From NCBI RefSeq assembly GCF_000614185.1, contig NZ_BAKM01000003.1, forward strand, positions 124,001 through 188,000: DNA of 64,000 bases, read 5' to 3'. The DNA is from Phocaeicola sartorii JCM 17136 = DSM 21941. Lineage in GTDB: Bacteria; Bacteroidota; Bacteroidia; Bacteroidales; Bacteroidaceae. A program made the position numbers and the translations under genes. Under the pieces are notes generated by a model. The model did not search any database and was not told the DNA's origin. It saw only the letters and a list, made by a program, of their open reading frames with translations. Shown here in pieces: positions 30,354 to 39,566 of this stretch; position 1 is the stretch's first letter, and each line of letters opens with the position of its first letter.

Positions 30354-32248
30354 ATGACCTATAAAGAAATTCTAAAACAATATTGGGGATATGATGACTT
30401 TCGGGGCATACAGAAAGAAATCATTGAAAGCATAGGCAGCGGTCACGACACACTAGGCTGATGCCTACCGGTGGCGGCAAATCCATCACCTTTCAAGTTC
30501 CGGCTTTAGCCCAACCCGGATTATGCCTGGTCATCACGCCTCTTATCGCCCTGATGAAAGACCAGGTACGTAATTTACGAGACCGGGGCATCAAAGCTTT
30601 GGCAGTCTATTCGGGCATGACACGTGAAGAAATCATCGTCGCACTGGAAAACTGCATCTTCGGCGACTATAAATTCCTTTATATCTCCCCGGAGCGGCTG
30701 AATACCGAAATATTCCGTAGCAAACTACGGAGCATGAAGGTAAGCATGATCACGGTAGACGAGTCACACTGCATCTCACAATGGGGATATGATTTCCGCC
30801 CCGCTTATCTGAAAATTGCAGAAATCCGCGAACTTCTTCCCGACATACCTGTCCTGGCACTGACAGCAACCGCCACCCCGGAAGTTGTAACAGACATTCA
30901 GGCCAGGCTGAGTTTTAAAAAAGACAGTCAGGTTTTCCGGATGAGTTTCGAAAGAAAGAACCTGGCCTACATTGTACGTTCTACAGAAAACAAACAGGAA
31001 GAACTGCTACATATTTTAAACAGCGTGCCCGGCTGCGCCATTGTCTATACCCGTAACCGGAAAAGAACACGCGAGATAGCCGAACTGCTGATCAAGAACA
31101 GCATAACCGCCACTTTCTATCATGCCGGTTTGAATAATGATGTAAAAGACCAACGCCAAAAAAGCTGGCTCACCGGAGAAAGCCGTGTCATGGTGGCAAC
31201 CAACGCCTTCGGCATGGGCATCGACAAACCGGACGTACGTATCGTGATCCATATAGATATGCCCGATTCTCCCGAAGCTTATTTCCAAGAGGCGGGACGA
31301 GCCGGCCGTGACGGACAGAAAGCATACGCTGTCCTGCTATACGCCCAAAGTGATAAAACCACCCTCAACAAGCGTATCAGTGACACATTCCCCGACAAGG
31401 AGTATATCCGGAAAGTGTATGAAGACATCAACTACTATTTTCAAATGGCCATGGGAGACGGCATGGGCTGCACCTTTGCCTTCAACCTGGATGAATTCTG
31501 CCACAATTTCAAACATTTCCCCGTACAGGCAGACAGCGCTTTAAAGATCCTGACCCGCGCCGGATATTTGGAATATACGGACGAGCAAGACAACGCCTCA
31601 CGCATTCTTTTCACCATGCGGCGCGACGAACTCTATAAACTACACGAAAATGATGCAGACACAGAAAAACTGATAAACATCATCCTGCGCTCTTACACCG
31701 GATTATTTACCGATTATGCCTGCATCAACGAAGATTCCCTAGTGAGCCGTTCCGGATTAACCCGCCAGCGGATCTATGAAATACTGCTGGCACTGACCCG
31801 CAAACATATCATACATTACATTCCCCGGAAAAAGACACCTTATATCATCTATACCCGTGAACGGCAGGAGAAGAACCGCCTTGTCCTGACCCGGGAAATA
31901 TACGAAGACCGGAAAAAAAGCTATACCACCCGGATCAAGGCTATGATAGAATATGCCACAGCCGATGATAAATGCCGTAGCCGCATGCTGCTCAGATACT
32001 TCGGAGAAAAGAACGAGCACAACTGCGGACAGTGTGACGTATGCCTCAACAAACATCATTCAGGAGTGAAATGGGGAGAATTCCAGGAACTGGAAATGCA
32101 AATCAAACAGTTGTTGCAAACAAGTGCCATGCCCGCTTCGGAACTGCTGGATCAATTGGATAATAATCGTGAAAAAACGGAAAAGGTACTCTCTTACCTG
32201 CTTTCCGAAGAAATAATACAATTAAAAAATGGAATTCTTTCTTTATAA
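30354..32248 (+). CDS. recQ: ATP-dependent DNA helicase RecQ (frameshift near codon 36)
   Basis: About 631 residues. The N-terminus MTYKEILKQYWGYDDFRGIQ is in one frame from 30354; a T is missing near 30461, after which MPTGGGKSITFQVPALA continues. Helicase motifs are intact: Walker A 'PTGGGKS', 'VDESHCISQWGYDFRPAY', 'LTATATPEV', 'AFGMGIDKPDVRIVIH' and 'QEAGRAGRDG'. The RQC zinc-binding cysteines appear in 'CRSRMLLRYFGEKNEHNCGQCDVC'. The C-terminus after it is short, so an HRDC domain is not obvious. RecQ unwinds DNA for RecJ in recombination and fork repair, and recJ is directly upstream. Confidence 0.95.
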
Positions 32249-32252
32249 ATCG

Positions 32253-32260
32253 TATCTTTG
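32253..32260 (+). promoter_or_regulatory. -7 promoter box of the GH84 gene
   Basis: TATCTTTG, an exact consensus match 36 bases before the GH84 ATG and just after the recQ stop. Confidence 0.55.
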
Positions 32261-32296
32261 CCACCGATTTATTAACCTTTTACCCCAAAATAGAAC

Positions 32297-34510
32297 ATGA
32301 AAAAAATGCATCTGGCGATCATTTGTCTTTTTACCGGTTGTAATATCTTTGCCCAAAACATAGGTGTACAGCCCATACCTCAACAAGTTTCCAAACAAGA
32401 CGGACAAATCTGTTTGTCTGAAACTTACCGGCTTTCGGGAGAATCCGAAGCCAATCCGTATGCTGTACAGGAATTAAAAAAAATATTGGGCGGAAAACAA
32501 CCGGGCGATACCGGTTTGCGCATCTATATTGGAGAAAAAGGGGACAAGGCTATCCGCAAATTCGCCCGTCAAATTCCCAACCAGAAGGAAGGTTATTACC
32601 TGTCCATCAATCAGAAAGAAATAATTCTGGCAGGAAACGATGAACGCGGAACCTATTATGCCTTGCAGACCCTGAGGCAATTGCTAAAGGACAACCGGCT
32701 GCCGGAAGTAGAGATAAAGGACTATCCGTCTGTCCGTTACCGCGGTGTGGTGGAAGGATTTTACGGCACTCCCTGGAGCCATGCAGCCCGCCTTCGCCAA
32801 CTTCAGTTTTATGGCGAGAACAAGATGAACACCTATATATACGGTCCTAAAGACGACCCCTACCATAGTTGCCCCAACTGGCGCCTGCCCTACCCCGAAA
32901 AGGAAGCCGGGCAATTACAGGAACTGGTCAAAGTAGCCCACGAGAACGAAGTGGATTTCGTCTGGGCCATCCATCCGGGACAAGACATCCAATGGAACCA
33001 GAAAGACCGTGAGCTGCTATTGGCAAAATTTGAAAAGATGTATCAGCTCGGAGTCCGTTCTTTCGCCGTATTCTTTGATGACATTTCAGGAGAAGGCACC
33101 AACCCTGTGAAACAGGCGGAACTGCTGAACTACATAGACGAGCATTTTGTGAAAGCCAAACCGGACGTCACCCCCCTCATCATGTGTCCCACGGAATACA
33201 ACAAAAGCTGGTCCGATCCGGCCAAAGGATATCTTACCACGCTGGGAGACAAACTGAACCCGTCCGTACAGATCATGTGGACAGGCGACCGTGTCATTTC
33301 CGATATAACCAAGGACGGCATTGAATGGATAAACGAACGGATCAAGCGTCCTGCCTATATCTGGTGGAACTTCCCGGTTTCCGATTACGTCAGAGACCAC
33401 TTGCTCATGGGGCCGGTATACGGAAACGACACCCGGATAGCCGATCAGATGTCCGGCTTTGTCACCAACCCGATGGAACATGCCGAAGCATCCAAAATAG
33501 CCATTTACAGCGTAGCCGCCTATGCCTGGAACCCTGCTGAATATGACAGTGAGAAGGCCTGGAAAGATGCCATCATGAATATTCTGCCCGAAGCGGCTAC
33601 GGAATTGGAGTTCTTTGCCGCCCATAACTCGGATCTAGGCCCCAACGGACATAAATACCGCCGCGAGGAATCCGTATCCCTTCAGCCGGCAGCCCGCCGT
33701 TTTACCGAAAGCTATGTGAAAAACCAGACTTACAGCGAGAAAGATTTCTCCCTTTTACAAGAGACTTTCAGCCAAATGGGCGAGTCAAGTGATATTTTGA
33801 TTGCCCATGCCGACAAGCATCCGATTGTAACGGAAATCATGCCATGGCTGCATCAGTTCAAGCTATTGGGTGAAACCGGCAATGAAGTGCTGGCCATGGT
33901 CAAGGCGTATGAAAACAATGACCCGTCCTTGTTCATACGTAAATACAAGCATGTGAAAGCCTTGCAGCAACAAATGTTCCAGATTGACCAGACCTACAAT
34001 CAGAATCCCTATCAGCCCGGAGTAAAAACCGCCGGAAAAGTAATCAAACCCTTGATTGACCAAACTTTTGCCACTGTCACCCGGCATTATAACCAAAAGC
34101 ATCACACACAGCTGAATGCGGAAACCGACTATATGCCACATACATTGGTCAGCGACATCAGTCAGATAAAGAACCTGCCCTTGCAGGTAAAGACCAACCG
34201 CATCCAGATATCTCCGGCACTGGAAGTAATCAAATGGCCGGGCAAAGGCTCATTCACCGTAGAACTGGACCGGGTTTACCCCGGCAAAAGCATAGATATT
34301 GATTTCGGCAAACCGGAAACAGCCGCTTGGGGCAAGCTTGAAATATCCGATAACGGAACGGATTGGATCCAAGTGAATTTCAAGCAAGAAAAGAACCGGT
34401 TGACGGTTGACCTGCAACAGAGACCGATAAAGGCCGTACGTTTTACCAACATACAGAATCAAGAACAGGAAATTTACCTCAGACGATTCATTATAACCGT
34501 AGACAAATAA
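32297..34510 (+). CDS. GH84 beta-N-acetylglucosaminidase (O-GlcNAcase type)
   Basis: 737 residues, the same size as the known Bacteroides GH84 enzyme. Signal peptide MKKMHLAIICLFTGCNIFAQ, an N-terminal domain shared with GH20/GH84 enzymes ('GYYLSINQKEIILAGNDERG'), the catalytic barrel ('RYRGVVEGFYGTPWSH', 'NTYIYGPKDDPYH') with the paired catalytic Asp at residues 261-262 in 'VFFDDISGEG', then helical and fibronectin-like C-terminal parts. It removes terminal beta-linked GlcNAc with substrate assistance, in the periplasm or outside, most likely from host glycans. It stands alone, without a SusCD pair. No frameshift. Confidence 0.94.
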   Translation: MKKMHLAIICLFTGCNIFAQNIGVQPIPQQVSKQDGQICLSETYRLSGESEANPYAVQELKKILGGKQPGDTGLRIYIGEKGDKAIRKFARQIPNQKEGYYLSINQKEIILAGNDERGTYYALQTLRQLLKDNRLPEVEIKDYPSVRYRGVVEGFYGTPWSHAARLRQLQFYGENKMNTYIYGPKDDPYHSCPNWRLPYPEKEAGQLQELVKVAHENEVDFVWAIHPGQDIQWNQKDRELLLAKFEKMYQLGVRSFAVFFDDISGEGTNPVKQAELLNYIDEHFVKAKPDVTPLIMCPTEYNKSWSDPAKGYLTTLGDKLNPSVQIMWTGDRVISDITKDGIEWINERIKRPAYIWWNFPVSDYVRDHLLMGPVYGNDTRIADQMSGFVTNPMEHAEASKIAIYSVAAYAWNPAEYDSEKAWKDAIMNILPEAATELEFFAAHNSDLGPNGHKYRREESVSLQPAARRFTESYVKNQTYSEKDFSLLQETFSQMGESSDILIAHADKHPIVTEIMPWLHQFKLLGETGNEVLAMVKAYENNDPSLFIRKYKHVKALQQQMFQIDQTYNQNPYQPGVKTAGKVIKPLIDQTFATVTRHYNQKHHTQLNAETDYMPHTLVSDISQIKNLPLQVKTNRIQISPALEVIKWPGKGSFTVELDRVYPGKSIDIDFGKPETAAWGKLEISDNGTDWIQVNFKQEKNRLTVDLQQRPIKAVRFTNIQNQEQEIYLRRFIITVDK

Positions 34511-34524
34511 AACAACTATCAATT

Positions 34525-35475
34525 ATGGGCTTATTTAAATCCTTATTCGGTGGAAACAGCACCCCCGAAACCGAGAAAGAGAAAAATAACAAAAAGAACT
34601 TCGAGATTTTAAAATACGACGGCATCCGTGCCCAGCGTATGGGCAAACTGCCCTACGCCATCAAATGCTTTGAAGAAGCGGTCGCCATCGACGACGAACC
34701 GGAAACTCTCAGTTTGCTGGCTACCGCCTATACCCAGGCAAACCGGCTGGATGATGCCCGCATCACGCTGGACCGCATGGCCGCCAAAGATCCGGAACAG
34801 GTAAATACCTTCCTGTCACTGGCCGGCATCTGCTATATGCAGGAAGACTATGAGGGGATGAATGATGCCTGCCAAAAGGCATTGGCACTGGATAACAAAA
34901 ATCCACTATCGTTCTATCTGTCTGCCAAAGCCGCCATCGGCATGAAAGAAGACATCACCGCCATTGCCATGCTGACCAAAGCCATCGTATTGAAAGAAGA
35001 CTATACCGAAGCCTACCAGCTACGTGCCGAAATGCTTTGGGAAATGAAGCAGGCAAAAGATGCGGCGGAAGACATACAGAAACTGCTCAGCCTCAACCCC
35101 GACGACGAGCAAGCCCTGCTGTTGAAAGGAGAAATTCTAGCTGCTACCCATGAACCTGCACAGGCAGAGGAGTGCTTTAACCAGGTGCTTTCACTCAATC
35201 CGTTTAATGAAAAAGCCTATCTGCTATCCGGCGGGCTGCATCTGGCTAACAAAGATTTTGATAAAGCGCTGGCAGTATACGATGAGGCTATTGAAATTAA
35301 TCCGGACTTTGCCAAAGCCTATCACGAAAGGGGCCGTGTCAAATTGCTGAAAGGAGACAAAGACGGCTCGGTAGAAGATATGAAGAAAGCGATAGAGTTA
35401 GCTCCTGAAAAGGAGGCGACCATCAGCGGGCAATACAATAATTATGAGAGTATGACCAAGAATGTTCCGTTTTAA
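34525..35475 (+). CDS. Tetratricopeptide-repeat protein
   Basis: 316 residues. After a short basic and hydrophobic start (MGLFKSLFGGNSTPETEKE) come about seven TPR units with the usual A/G8 and A20 positions, for example 'LPYAIKCFEEAVAIDDEPET', 'AEECFNQVLSLNPFNEKAYL' and 'DKALAVYDEAIEINPDFAKA'. No catalytic domain and no export signal are seen, so a cytoplasmic scaffold or adaptor is likely; the partner is unknown. It starts 14 bases after the GH84 stop and may be co-transcribed. The start is similar in pattern to the hypothetical protein at 6270 (MSIFSKLFGKK). Confidence 0.85.
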   Translation: MGLFKSLFGGNSTPETEKEKNNKKNFEILKYDGIRAQRMGKLPYAIKCFEEAVAIDDEPETLSLLATAYTQANRLDDARITLDRMAAKDPEQVNTFLSLAGICYMQEDYEGMNDACQKALALDNKNPLSFYLSAKAAIGMKEDITAIAMLTKAIVLKEDYTEAYQLRAEMLWEMKQAKDAAEDIQKLLSLNPDDEQALLLKGEILAATHEPAQAEECFNQVLSLNPFNEKAYLLSGGLHLANKDFDKALAVYDEAIEINPDFAKAYHERGRVKLLKGDKDGSVEDMKKAIELAPEKEATISGQYNNYESMTKNVPF

Positions 35476-35607
35476 CAACGGAACATGCCCACTCGCATTT
35501 ATTGTTTATTTCAAAATCTTGATATGTCGCCTCAAAACAGCGTAAATAGCGGCCTCCGTAGTTTGTGTTATACTGTTCTTCTTTGATGATTGAAAGTTCA
35601 ATATCCA

Positions 35608-35692
35608 TTAACCACGGACGTGGTTAAGTCTATTCACCTAGGTGGTTAACTTTAACCACCCTCGTGGTTAGACTTAACCACCTAGGTGAATA
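35608..35692. repeat. Array of four tandem dyads with half-site TTAACCAC
   Basis: Within 85 bases there are TTAACCACG-GA-CGTGGTTAA (35608-35627), a dyad centred on CACCTAGGTG (35635-35644), TAACCAC-4-GTGGTTA (35653-35670) and a second CACCTAGGTG dyad (within 35674-35692). In addition TATTCACCTAGGTGGTTAA (35631-35649) is a perfect 19-base inverted copy of 35674-35692, so the whole can fold as one large hairpin with the third dyad in its loop. Confidence 0.8.
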
Positions 35693-35897
35693 AGTAATTG
35701 TAACATATAAAAAGCAAGAACAGAAAAGGGAGAAAACGGCTCTTTATAAGAACGAACGCTTAGGGGGTGAATGAGGAAAATGAGGAGATATTGCGGTGAA
35801 ACAACACCGAATTTGAGCAAATTTCGCCTTTTGAGCAGTTGTTTAAATGTCACTTTGCGTTATGCATTAAAGTTGGAATAATTTATTTTTAAACGTC

Positions 35898-35926
35898 CAT
35901 TAGTGAGGGCATTGCCCTCACTAATG
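35898..35926. repeat. 29-base near-perfect palindrome
   Basis: CATTAGTGAGGGCA, one T, then TGCCCTCACTAATG: 14-base arms with a single central base. The motif GTGAGGGCAT recurs once at about 35981-35990. It has no T-tail typical of a terminator. Confidence 0.75.
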
Positions 35927-36154
35927 ATAATGCTACCACCACTAATAAGCAGTTCATTATAAACCAGTTACAACAAAAGTGAGGGCATGAGAGCATTTTC
36001 GCGTCCAACTTTCTATTGGCGTTGGTTTATTACATCCATGCCGCACTGGCATGGACAGGGATATTGTACGCCCAACCCAAAGCTTAAATGAAAAAGCCGT
36101 GACCAGCAGCTATAAAAAATACGGTGCGGAAAATAACAATGAATAATTATTTGT

Positions 36155-36162
36155 TATCTTTG
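36155..36162 (+). promoter_or_regulatory. -7 promoter box of the Rpn nuclease gene
   Basis: TATCTTTG, exact consensus, 28 bases before the ATG at 36191. Confidence 0.55.
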
Positions 36163-36190
36163 TAGTCAGAACGATAAAAGACGAGCCGTT

Positions 36191-37099
36191 ATGCTGACCA
36201 ATGAATTTCCCGACAGATACATAAACCCTTATACCGATTTCGGTTTCAAGCTCCTTTTCGGTACGCCTATGAACAAGGACTTGCTCATAGGTTTCCTGAA
36301 CTCCCTGCTTCATTTGGAGCACGATATAACGGATGTGACCTATCTCAACGCCGAGCATCTGGGCATGGCGGAGCTGGACCGCAAGGCAGTCTTTGACGTG
36401 TATTGCGAGAATACGGCGGGTGAAAAATTCATCGTCGAGATGCAGAAGGCGGGTCAGAAGTTCTTCAAGGACCGGAGCGTGTTTTATGCTTCTTTTCCCA
36501 TCCGCGAGCAGGCAAAGCGTGGCGACTGGAATTATGAACTGAAGGCTGTATATACTGTGGGCATTCTGAACTTTGTGTTTGATGAAGACAGTGATGACGA
36601 GAATTATTTTCACCATGAGGTGAAACTGATGGATATTCACCGCAAGGAAGTCTTTTATGACAAGCTGACCTTTATCTACTTGGAAATGCCCAAATTCCAT
36701 AAGAGTGAGGAGGAACTGGTTACACTGTTTGACAAATGGATGTTCGTGTTGCACAATCTTTCCCGTTTGCTGGAGCGTCCTGCCGCCTTGCAGGAACGTA
36801 TCTTTACCCGTCTTTTTGAGGCTGCCGAGATAGCGAAGTTCACTCCCGTCAAGCGTATGGAATACGAGGAGAGCCTGAAGGTTTACCGTGACCTGACCAA
36901 TGTAATTGATACGGCGGAATGGAAAGGGGAACAGAGGGGATTGCAGAAAGGCCGTGAGGAGGGGCGTAAAGAAGGTAGAGAGGAAGGTCGTGAGGAGGAA
37001 CGCTTATCCAATGCCCGTAAAATGAAGGAGATGGGCCTGGAATATTCTTTTATTTCCCGGATTACGGGACTGTCTGCCGAAGAGATTGATGCTTTGTAG
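36191..37099 (+). CDS. Rpn-family PD-(D/E)XK nuclease / putative transposase (PDDEXK_2)
   Basis: 302 residues. The opening 'RYINPYTDFGFKLLFGTPMNKDLLIGFLNSLL' and the nuclease core 'DRKAVFDVYCENTAGEKFIVEMQKA' (Asp, then E-x-Q) are typical of the Rpn/PDDEXK_2 family, followed by 'DRSVFYASFPIREQ' and a helical second half. Family members are annotated as recombination-promoting nucleases; Rpn proteins cut DNA and are proposed to aid horizontal transfer or defence. The C-terminal end has four tandem E-G-R/K type units (REEGRKEGREEGREEE), a common variable tail in this family. It sits alone between two palindrome-rich and decayed stretches. Confidence 0.87.
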   Translation: MLTNEFPDRYINPYTDFGFKLLFGTPMNKDLLIGFLNSLLHLEHDITDVTYLNAEHLGMAELDRKAVFDVYCENTAGEKFIVEMQKAGQKFFKDRSVFYASFPIREQAKRGDWNYELKAVYTVGILNFVFDEDSDDENYFHHEVKLMDIHRKEVFYDKLTFIYLEMPKFHKSEEELVTLFDKWMFVLHNLSRLLERPAALQERIFTRLFEAAEIAKFTPVKRMEYEESLKVYRDLTNVIDTAEWKGEQRGLQKGREEGRKEGREEGREEERLSNARKMKEMGLEYSFISRITGLSAEEIDAL

Positions 37100-37242
37100 G
37101 TAGGAAAAGCCAATCTCCGGGTTACCTAAATAGCCTGCCCGAACCAACGGTCACAGCCTTGGGAGTCATGGACGGGGTTAATACTTAAAAATCTTGTCCG
37201 GCAAATATAGCACTAAATTTCAGAGTTTAGCCCTCGTAAAAG

Positions 37243-37577
37243 GTGTTTTTTGCGAAAGTCCGTATATACGAGGCATTGTTCAAGGCAAAACAAGAGTTAA
37301 GCCGGCATAATGCTTCATTAACACAAGAACTGCACACAACATCCAGCCGGCTCAACGAAATGTCTTCGCGCCTGGATGCCGTGTCGAAACAGAACGTTGT
37401 CAGCGACCTTCGGATGAAAATCAGCACCGAAATTCTCAGTTCCGACAAGGAAGCTGAGTTCCGCCGCAGCTTCACAGCCTTCTATCCCGATTATATTCCT
37501 GCCCTACACCGGTTAAAAGACTGGGGTTGGCCAGTGACGCTAAATTGGAGGATTTTCTGAAAGGGATATGGGATTAG
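37243..37577 (+). pseudogene. Remnant of a membrane-linked regulator: coiled coil kept, HTH lost
   Basis: One frame gives ALFKAKQELSRHNASLTQEL, a coiled coil, and 'EAEFRRSFTAFYPDYIPALHRLK', which matches the region before the HTH in this regulator type (compare '[20 protein letters not shown]' at 23.2 kb). The neighbouring frame then reads LASDAKLEDFLKGIWD and stops at 37577, matching the very end of such proteins. The helix-turn-helix between them, about 50-60 residues, is absent, and no N-terminal sensor part is found upstream. I read it as a truncated, internally deleted gene. Confidence 0.55.
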
Positions 37578-37613
37578 CCTATAAACAGCAGAGACACGTT
37601 ATCATTTATTACC

Positions 37614-38782
37614 TTATACTAACTGATAAGCCTCAGCCAGTTGTCCCATGGCCTTTTCAAGAATGCAACGCGGGCTTGCTACATTCAAGCGCATGAATCC
37701 GGTGCCCTCTTTACCGAACATTGCCCCATCATTCAGTGCCAGATGCGCTTTATCCACAAAGAAATCATTCAATGCCTCCTGCGTCAACCCTAACTCACGG
37801 CAATCCAGCCACACCAGATAGGAAGCCTCGGGACGGATCGCTTTGATTTTAGGAGTGTGGAATTTGAGAAATTCATCCACATAATCAATATTCCCTTGTA
37901 TATAGGCCAAGCATTGATCCAGCCATTCCGTTCCATGGCTATAAGCCGCCTCAACAGACAGGAAAGCAAACACATGCCCCATATCCAGCTCGCCGGCATC
38001 TATATAGGTACGGAACTGCCGCTGCAATTCTTCATTAAAAATAATAGCATGGGAAGCGGACAGCCCCGGCATATTGAATGCCTTGCTGGGAGACATAAAA
38101 GTAACGGAATTCATCCTGGCCTTTTCACTGATAGTAGCAAAAGGACGATGCTTATGAGGAGGCAAAGTGAGATCGGCATGAATCTCATCCGAGAAGACCA
38201 ATACTTTCTCATCATAACAGATATCGGCTATCGCGCTTAGCTCTTCTTCTCTCCAAACCACGCCACCGGGATTGTGAGGATTACACAAGATAAAGAGCTT
38301 GCAACCCTTTATCTGTTCACGGAAGGCATCCAAATCCATACGGTACATTCCGTTCTCCCACTTCAGCGGATTGGTGACCAGTGTACGCTCATTACGGGTG
38401 GTCACCCATGCAAAAGGATGATAAACAGGCGGTTGAATCATTACCTTATCCCTTTTCGGGTAAAACAATTCATAGCCATACCGATGCCCGGTACAATGCC
38501 GGGAACAAAATTTATCATTTCCTTGGCCACAGTCAGATCATAACGCAGTTTTACCCAGTTTATAATAGCATTGTAATAACTGTCCGGTTTACCGGTATAG
38601 CCCAGGACTTCATTCTCGCAACGCTTACGGATCGCATCCGTCACAAAAGGAGCTGTGGCGAAATCCATATCGGCCACCCATAAGGGGATCAGATCCGTGC
38701 GTCCCCAAATTTGCTTCAGCCCTTCCAGTTTCTCAGCAGACGTACCGCTGCGATCTATCACTTTGTCAAAATTGTATTTCAT
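37614..38782 (-). CDS. MalY/PatB-family PLP aminotransferase (cystathionine beta-lyase-like; one frameshift)
   Basis: About 390 residues. Frame one: MKYNFDKVIDRSGTSAEKLEG... 'DLIPLWVADMDFATAPFV' to 'MNCFTRKG'; a G is missing at about 38450-38452, and the next frame continues as DKVMIQPPVYHPFAW. The PLP lysine is in 'TFMSPSKAFNMPGL', and 'FILCNPHNPGG' and 'DEIHADLT' are fold-type I landmarks. PatB-type enzymes cleave C-S bonds of cystathionine or cysteine conjugates; some act as aminotransferases. The gene ends the minus-strand pair beginning with the DJ-1 gene, with 66 bases between them. Confidence 0.9.
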
Positions 38783-38848
38783 TATTTCTATTTTTAGGAA
38801 TTGTCGCCCAAATATAGGAAATTTCTACATTGGACGACATTAATTCCC

Positions 38849-39379
38849 TTACTTTTTCAAGGCTTCAATTACCTGAGGCATCATTGTCCAAACAAAGTTT
38901 TCACTTTGGGCAGTATAAAAATTACCATCGACAACCGATTTTTCATCAGTAGCCGTCCCCTTACTTACAGCCGGTTTTGCCAAAGGATGCACAGCTAATC
39001 TCTTTCCCTCTGCAATTCCAGCAAAATCAAACAACATGCCTGCCGCACAATGACCTATCAGGATCTTTCCCTTCCCGGCAAAGGCTTTCAAGACCGACAT
39101 CAAGTCCACATTATAAGGTTTATCCGCATGTTGGGCGAATACAGGAACCGCATCCCCACAAGCAAAAACCAAAGCATCAAAATCATCTTCATGCCCTATA
39201 AGGTTTGCAATCACATCATCGGCAACCAATTCAATACCCGAGTTTGTTTTAATTTCCTTTGTTTCCGCTACTGCATATACCTTATAGGATATACCGTTTT
39301 CAAAAAACGCTTCCAAATACTGGAACAAACCGAATCCGTTCACCGGATTTACCGCTAAAACAGCTACTTTCTTTGCCAT
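38849..39379 (-). CDS. DJ-1/PfpI-family protein
   Basis: 176 residues, no signal peptide. The class I glutamine-amidotransferase-like fold is shown by 'KVAVLAVNPVNGFGLFQYLEAF', 'DFDALVFACGDAVP', and the nucleophile elbow 'GKILIGHCAAGMLFDFAG' with its Cys. Proteins of this group include chaperones, glyoxalases and proteases, and the exact activity is not clear here. It is divergent from the HxlR regulator gene, and a set of repeats lies between them, so it is the probable target of that regulator. Together they suggest a response to electrophiles or redox stress (inference). Confidence 0.87.
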   Translation of the reverse strand: MAKKVAVLAVNPVNGFGLFQYLEAFFENGISYKVYAVAETKEIKTNSGIELVADDVIANLIGHEDDFDALVFACGDAVPVFAQHADKPYNVDLMSVLKAFAGKGKILIGHCAAGMLFDFAGIAEGKRLAVHPLAKPAVSKGTATDEKSVVDGNFYTAQSENFVWTMMPQVIEALKK

Positions 39380-39393
39380 AATCTAAACTTATT

Positions 39394-39451
39394 AAGTGAA
39401 ACAATAAATTTATCTAGTAAAACAATAGTTATCTTTAGTAAGTTTATTACT
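39394..39451. promoter_or_regulatory. Three 21-bp-spaced repeats between DJ-1 and hxlR, with overlapping -7 box
   Basis: AAGTGAAACAATA (39394-39406), TAGTAAAACAATA (39415-39427) and TAGTAAGTTTATTACT (39436-39451) have their AGT cores exactly 21 bases apart. The third contains the dyad AGTAA-5-TTACT and overlaps a TACTTTTG box (39448-39455) reading toward hxlR. This looks like a phased operator for a dimeric regulator, probably the HxlR protein itself. Confidence 0.5.
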
Positions 39452-39566
39452 TTTGTGATGCAAATGTAAGTATCCTTCTTCCAAAAAACAATAAGGCACC
39501 TATAGATAAGGGACTTACACAGAGGTAACCATTGTTGAACGACAAGCGAATAGAAAATATTAAAAA

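Larger units (their letters stand above)
35476..36154. other. Gene-poor stretch with several palindromes
   Basis: No convincing gene is present. Besides the dyad array (35608-35692) and the 29-base palindrome (35898-35926) there is a small hairpin CCATGCC-5-GGCATGG (36036-36054), and a 9-base inverted pair AAAGTTGGA (35869-35877) / TCCAACTTT (36004-36012) that brackets the palindrome. A 61-codon minus-strand ORF at 35423-35608 starts exactly at the edge of the array but I cannot support it as a gene. Confidence 0.5.

Noticed and set aside
35423..35608. 61-codon minus-strand ORF beginning at the edge of the dyad array
   Set aside because: It overlaps the end of the TPR gene in antisense, has no recognisable domain and no promoter of the Bacteroides type. 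Its start next to the array may be chance.
36110..36754. Minus-strand ORF of 214 codons opposite the Rpn gene
   Set aside because: Antisense to a recognisable PD-(D/E)XK protein; no motif of its own.
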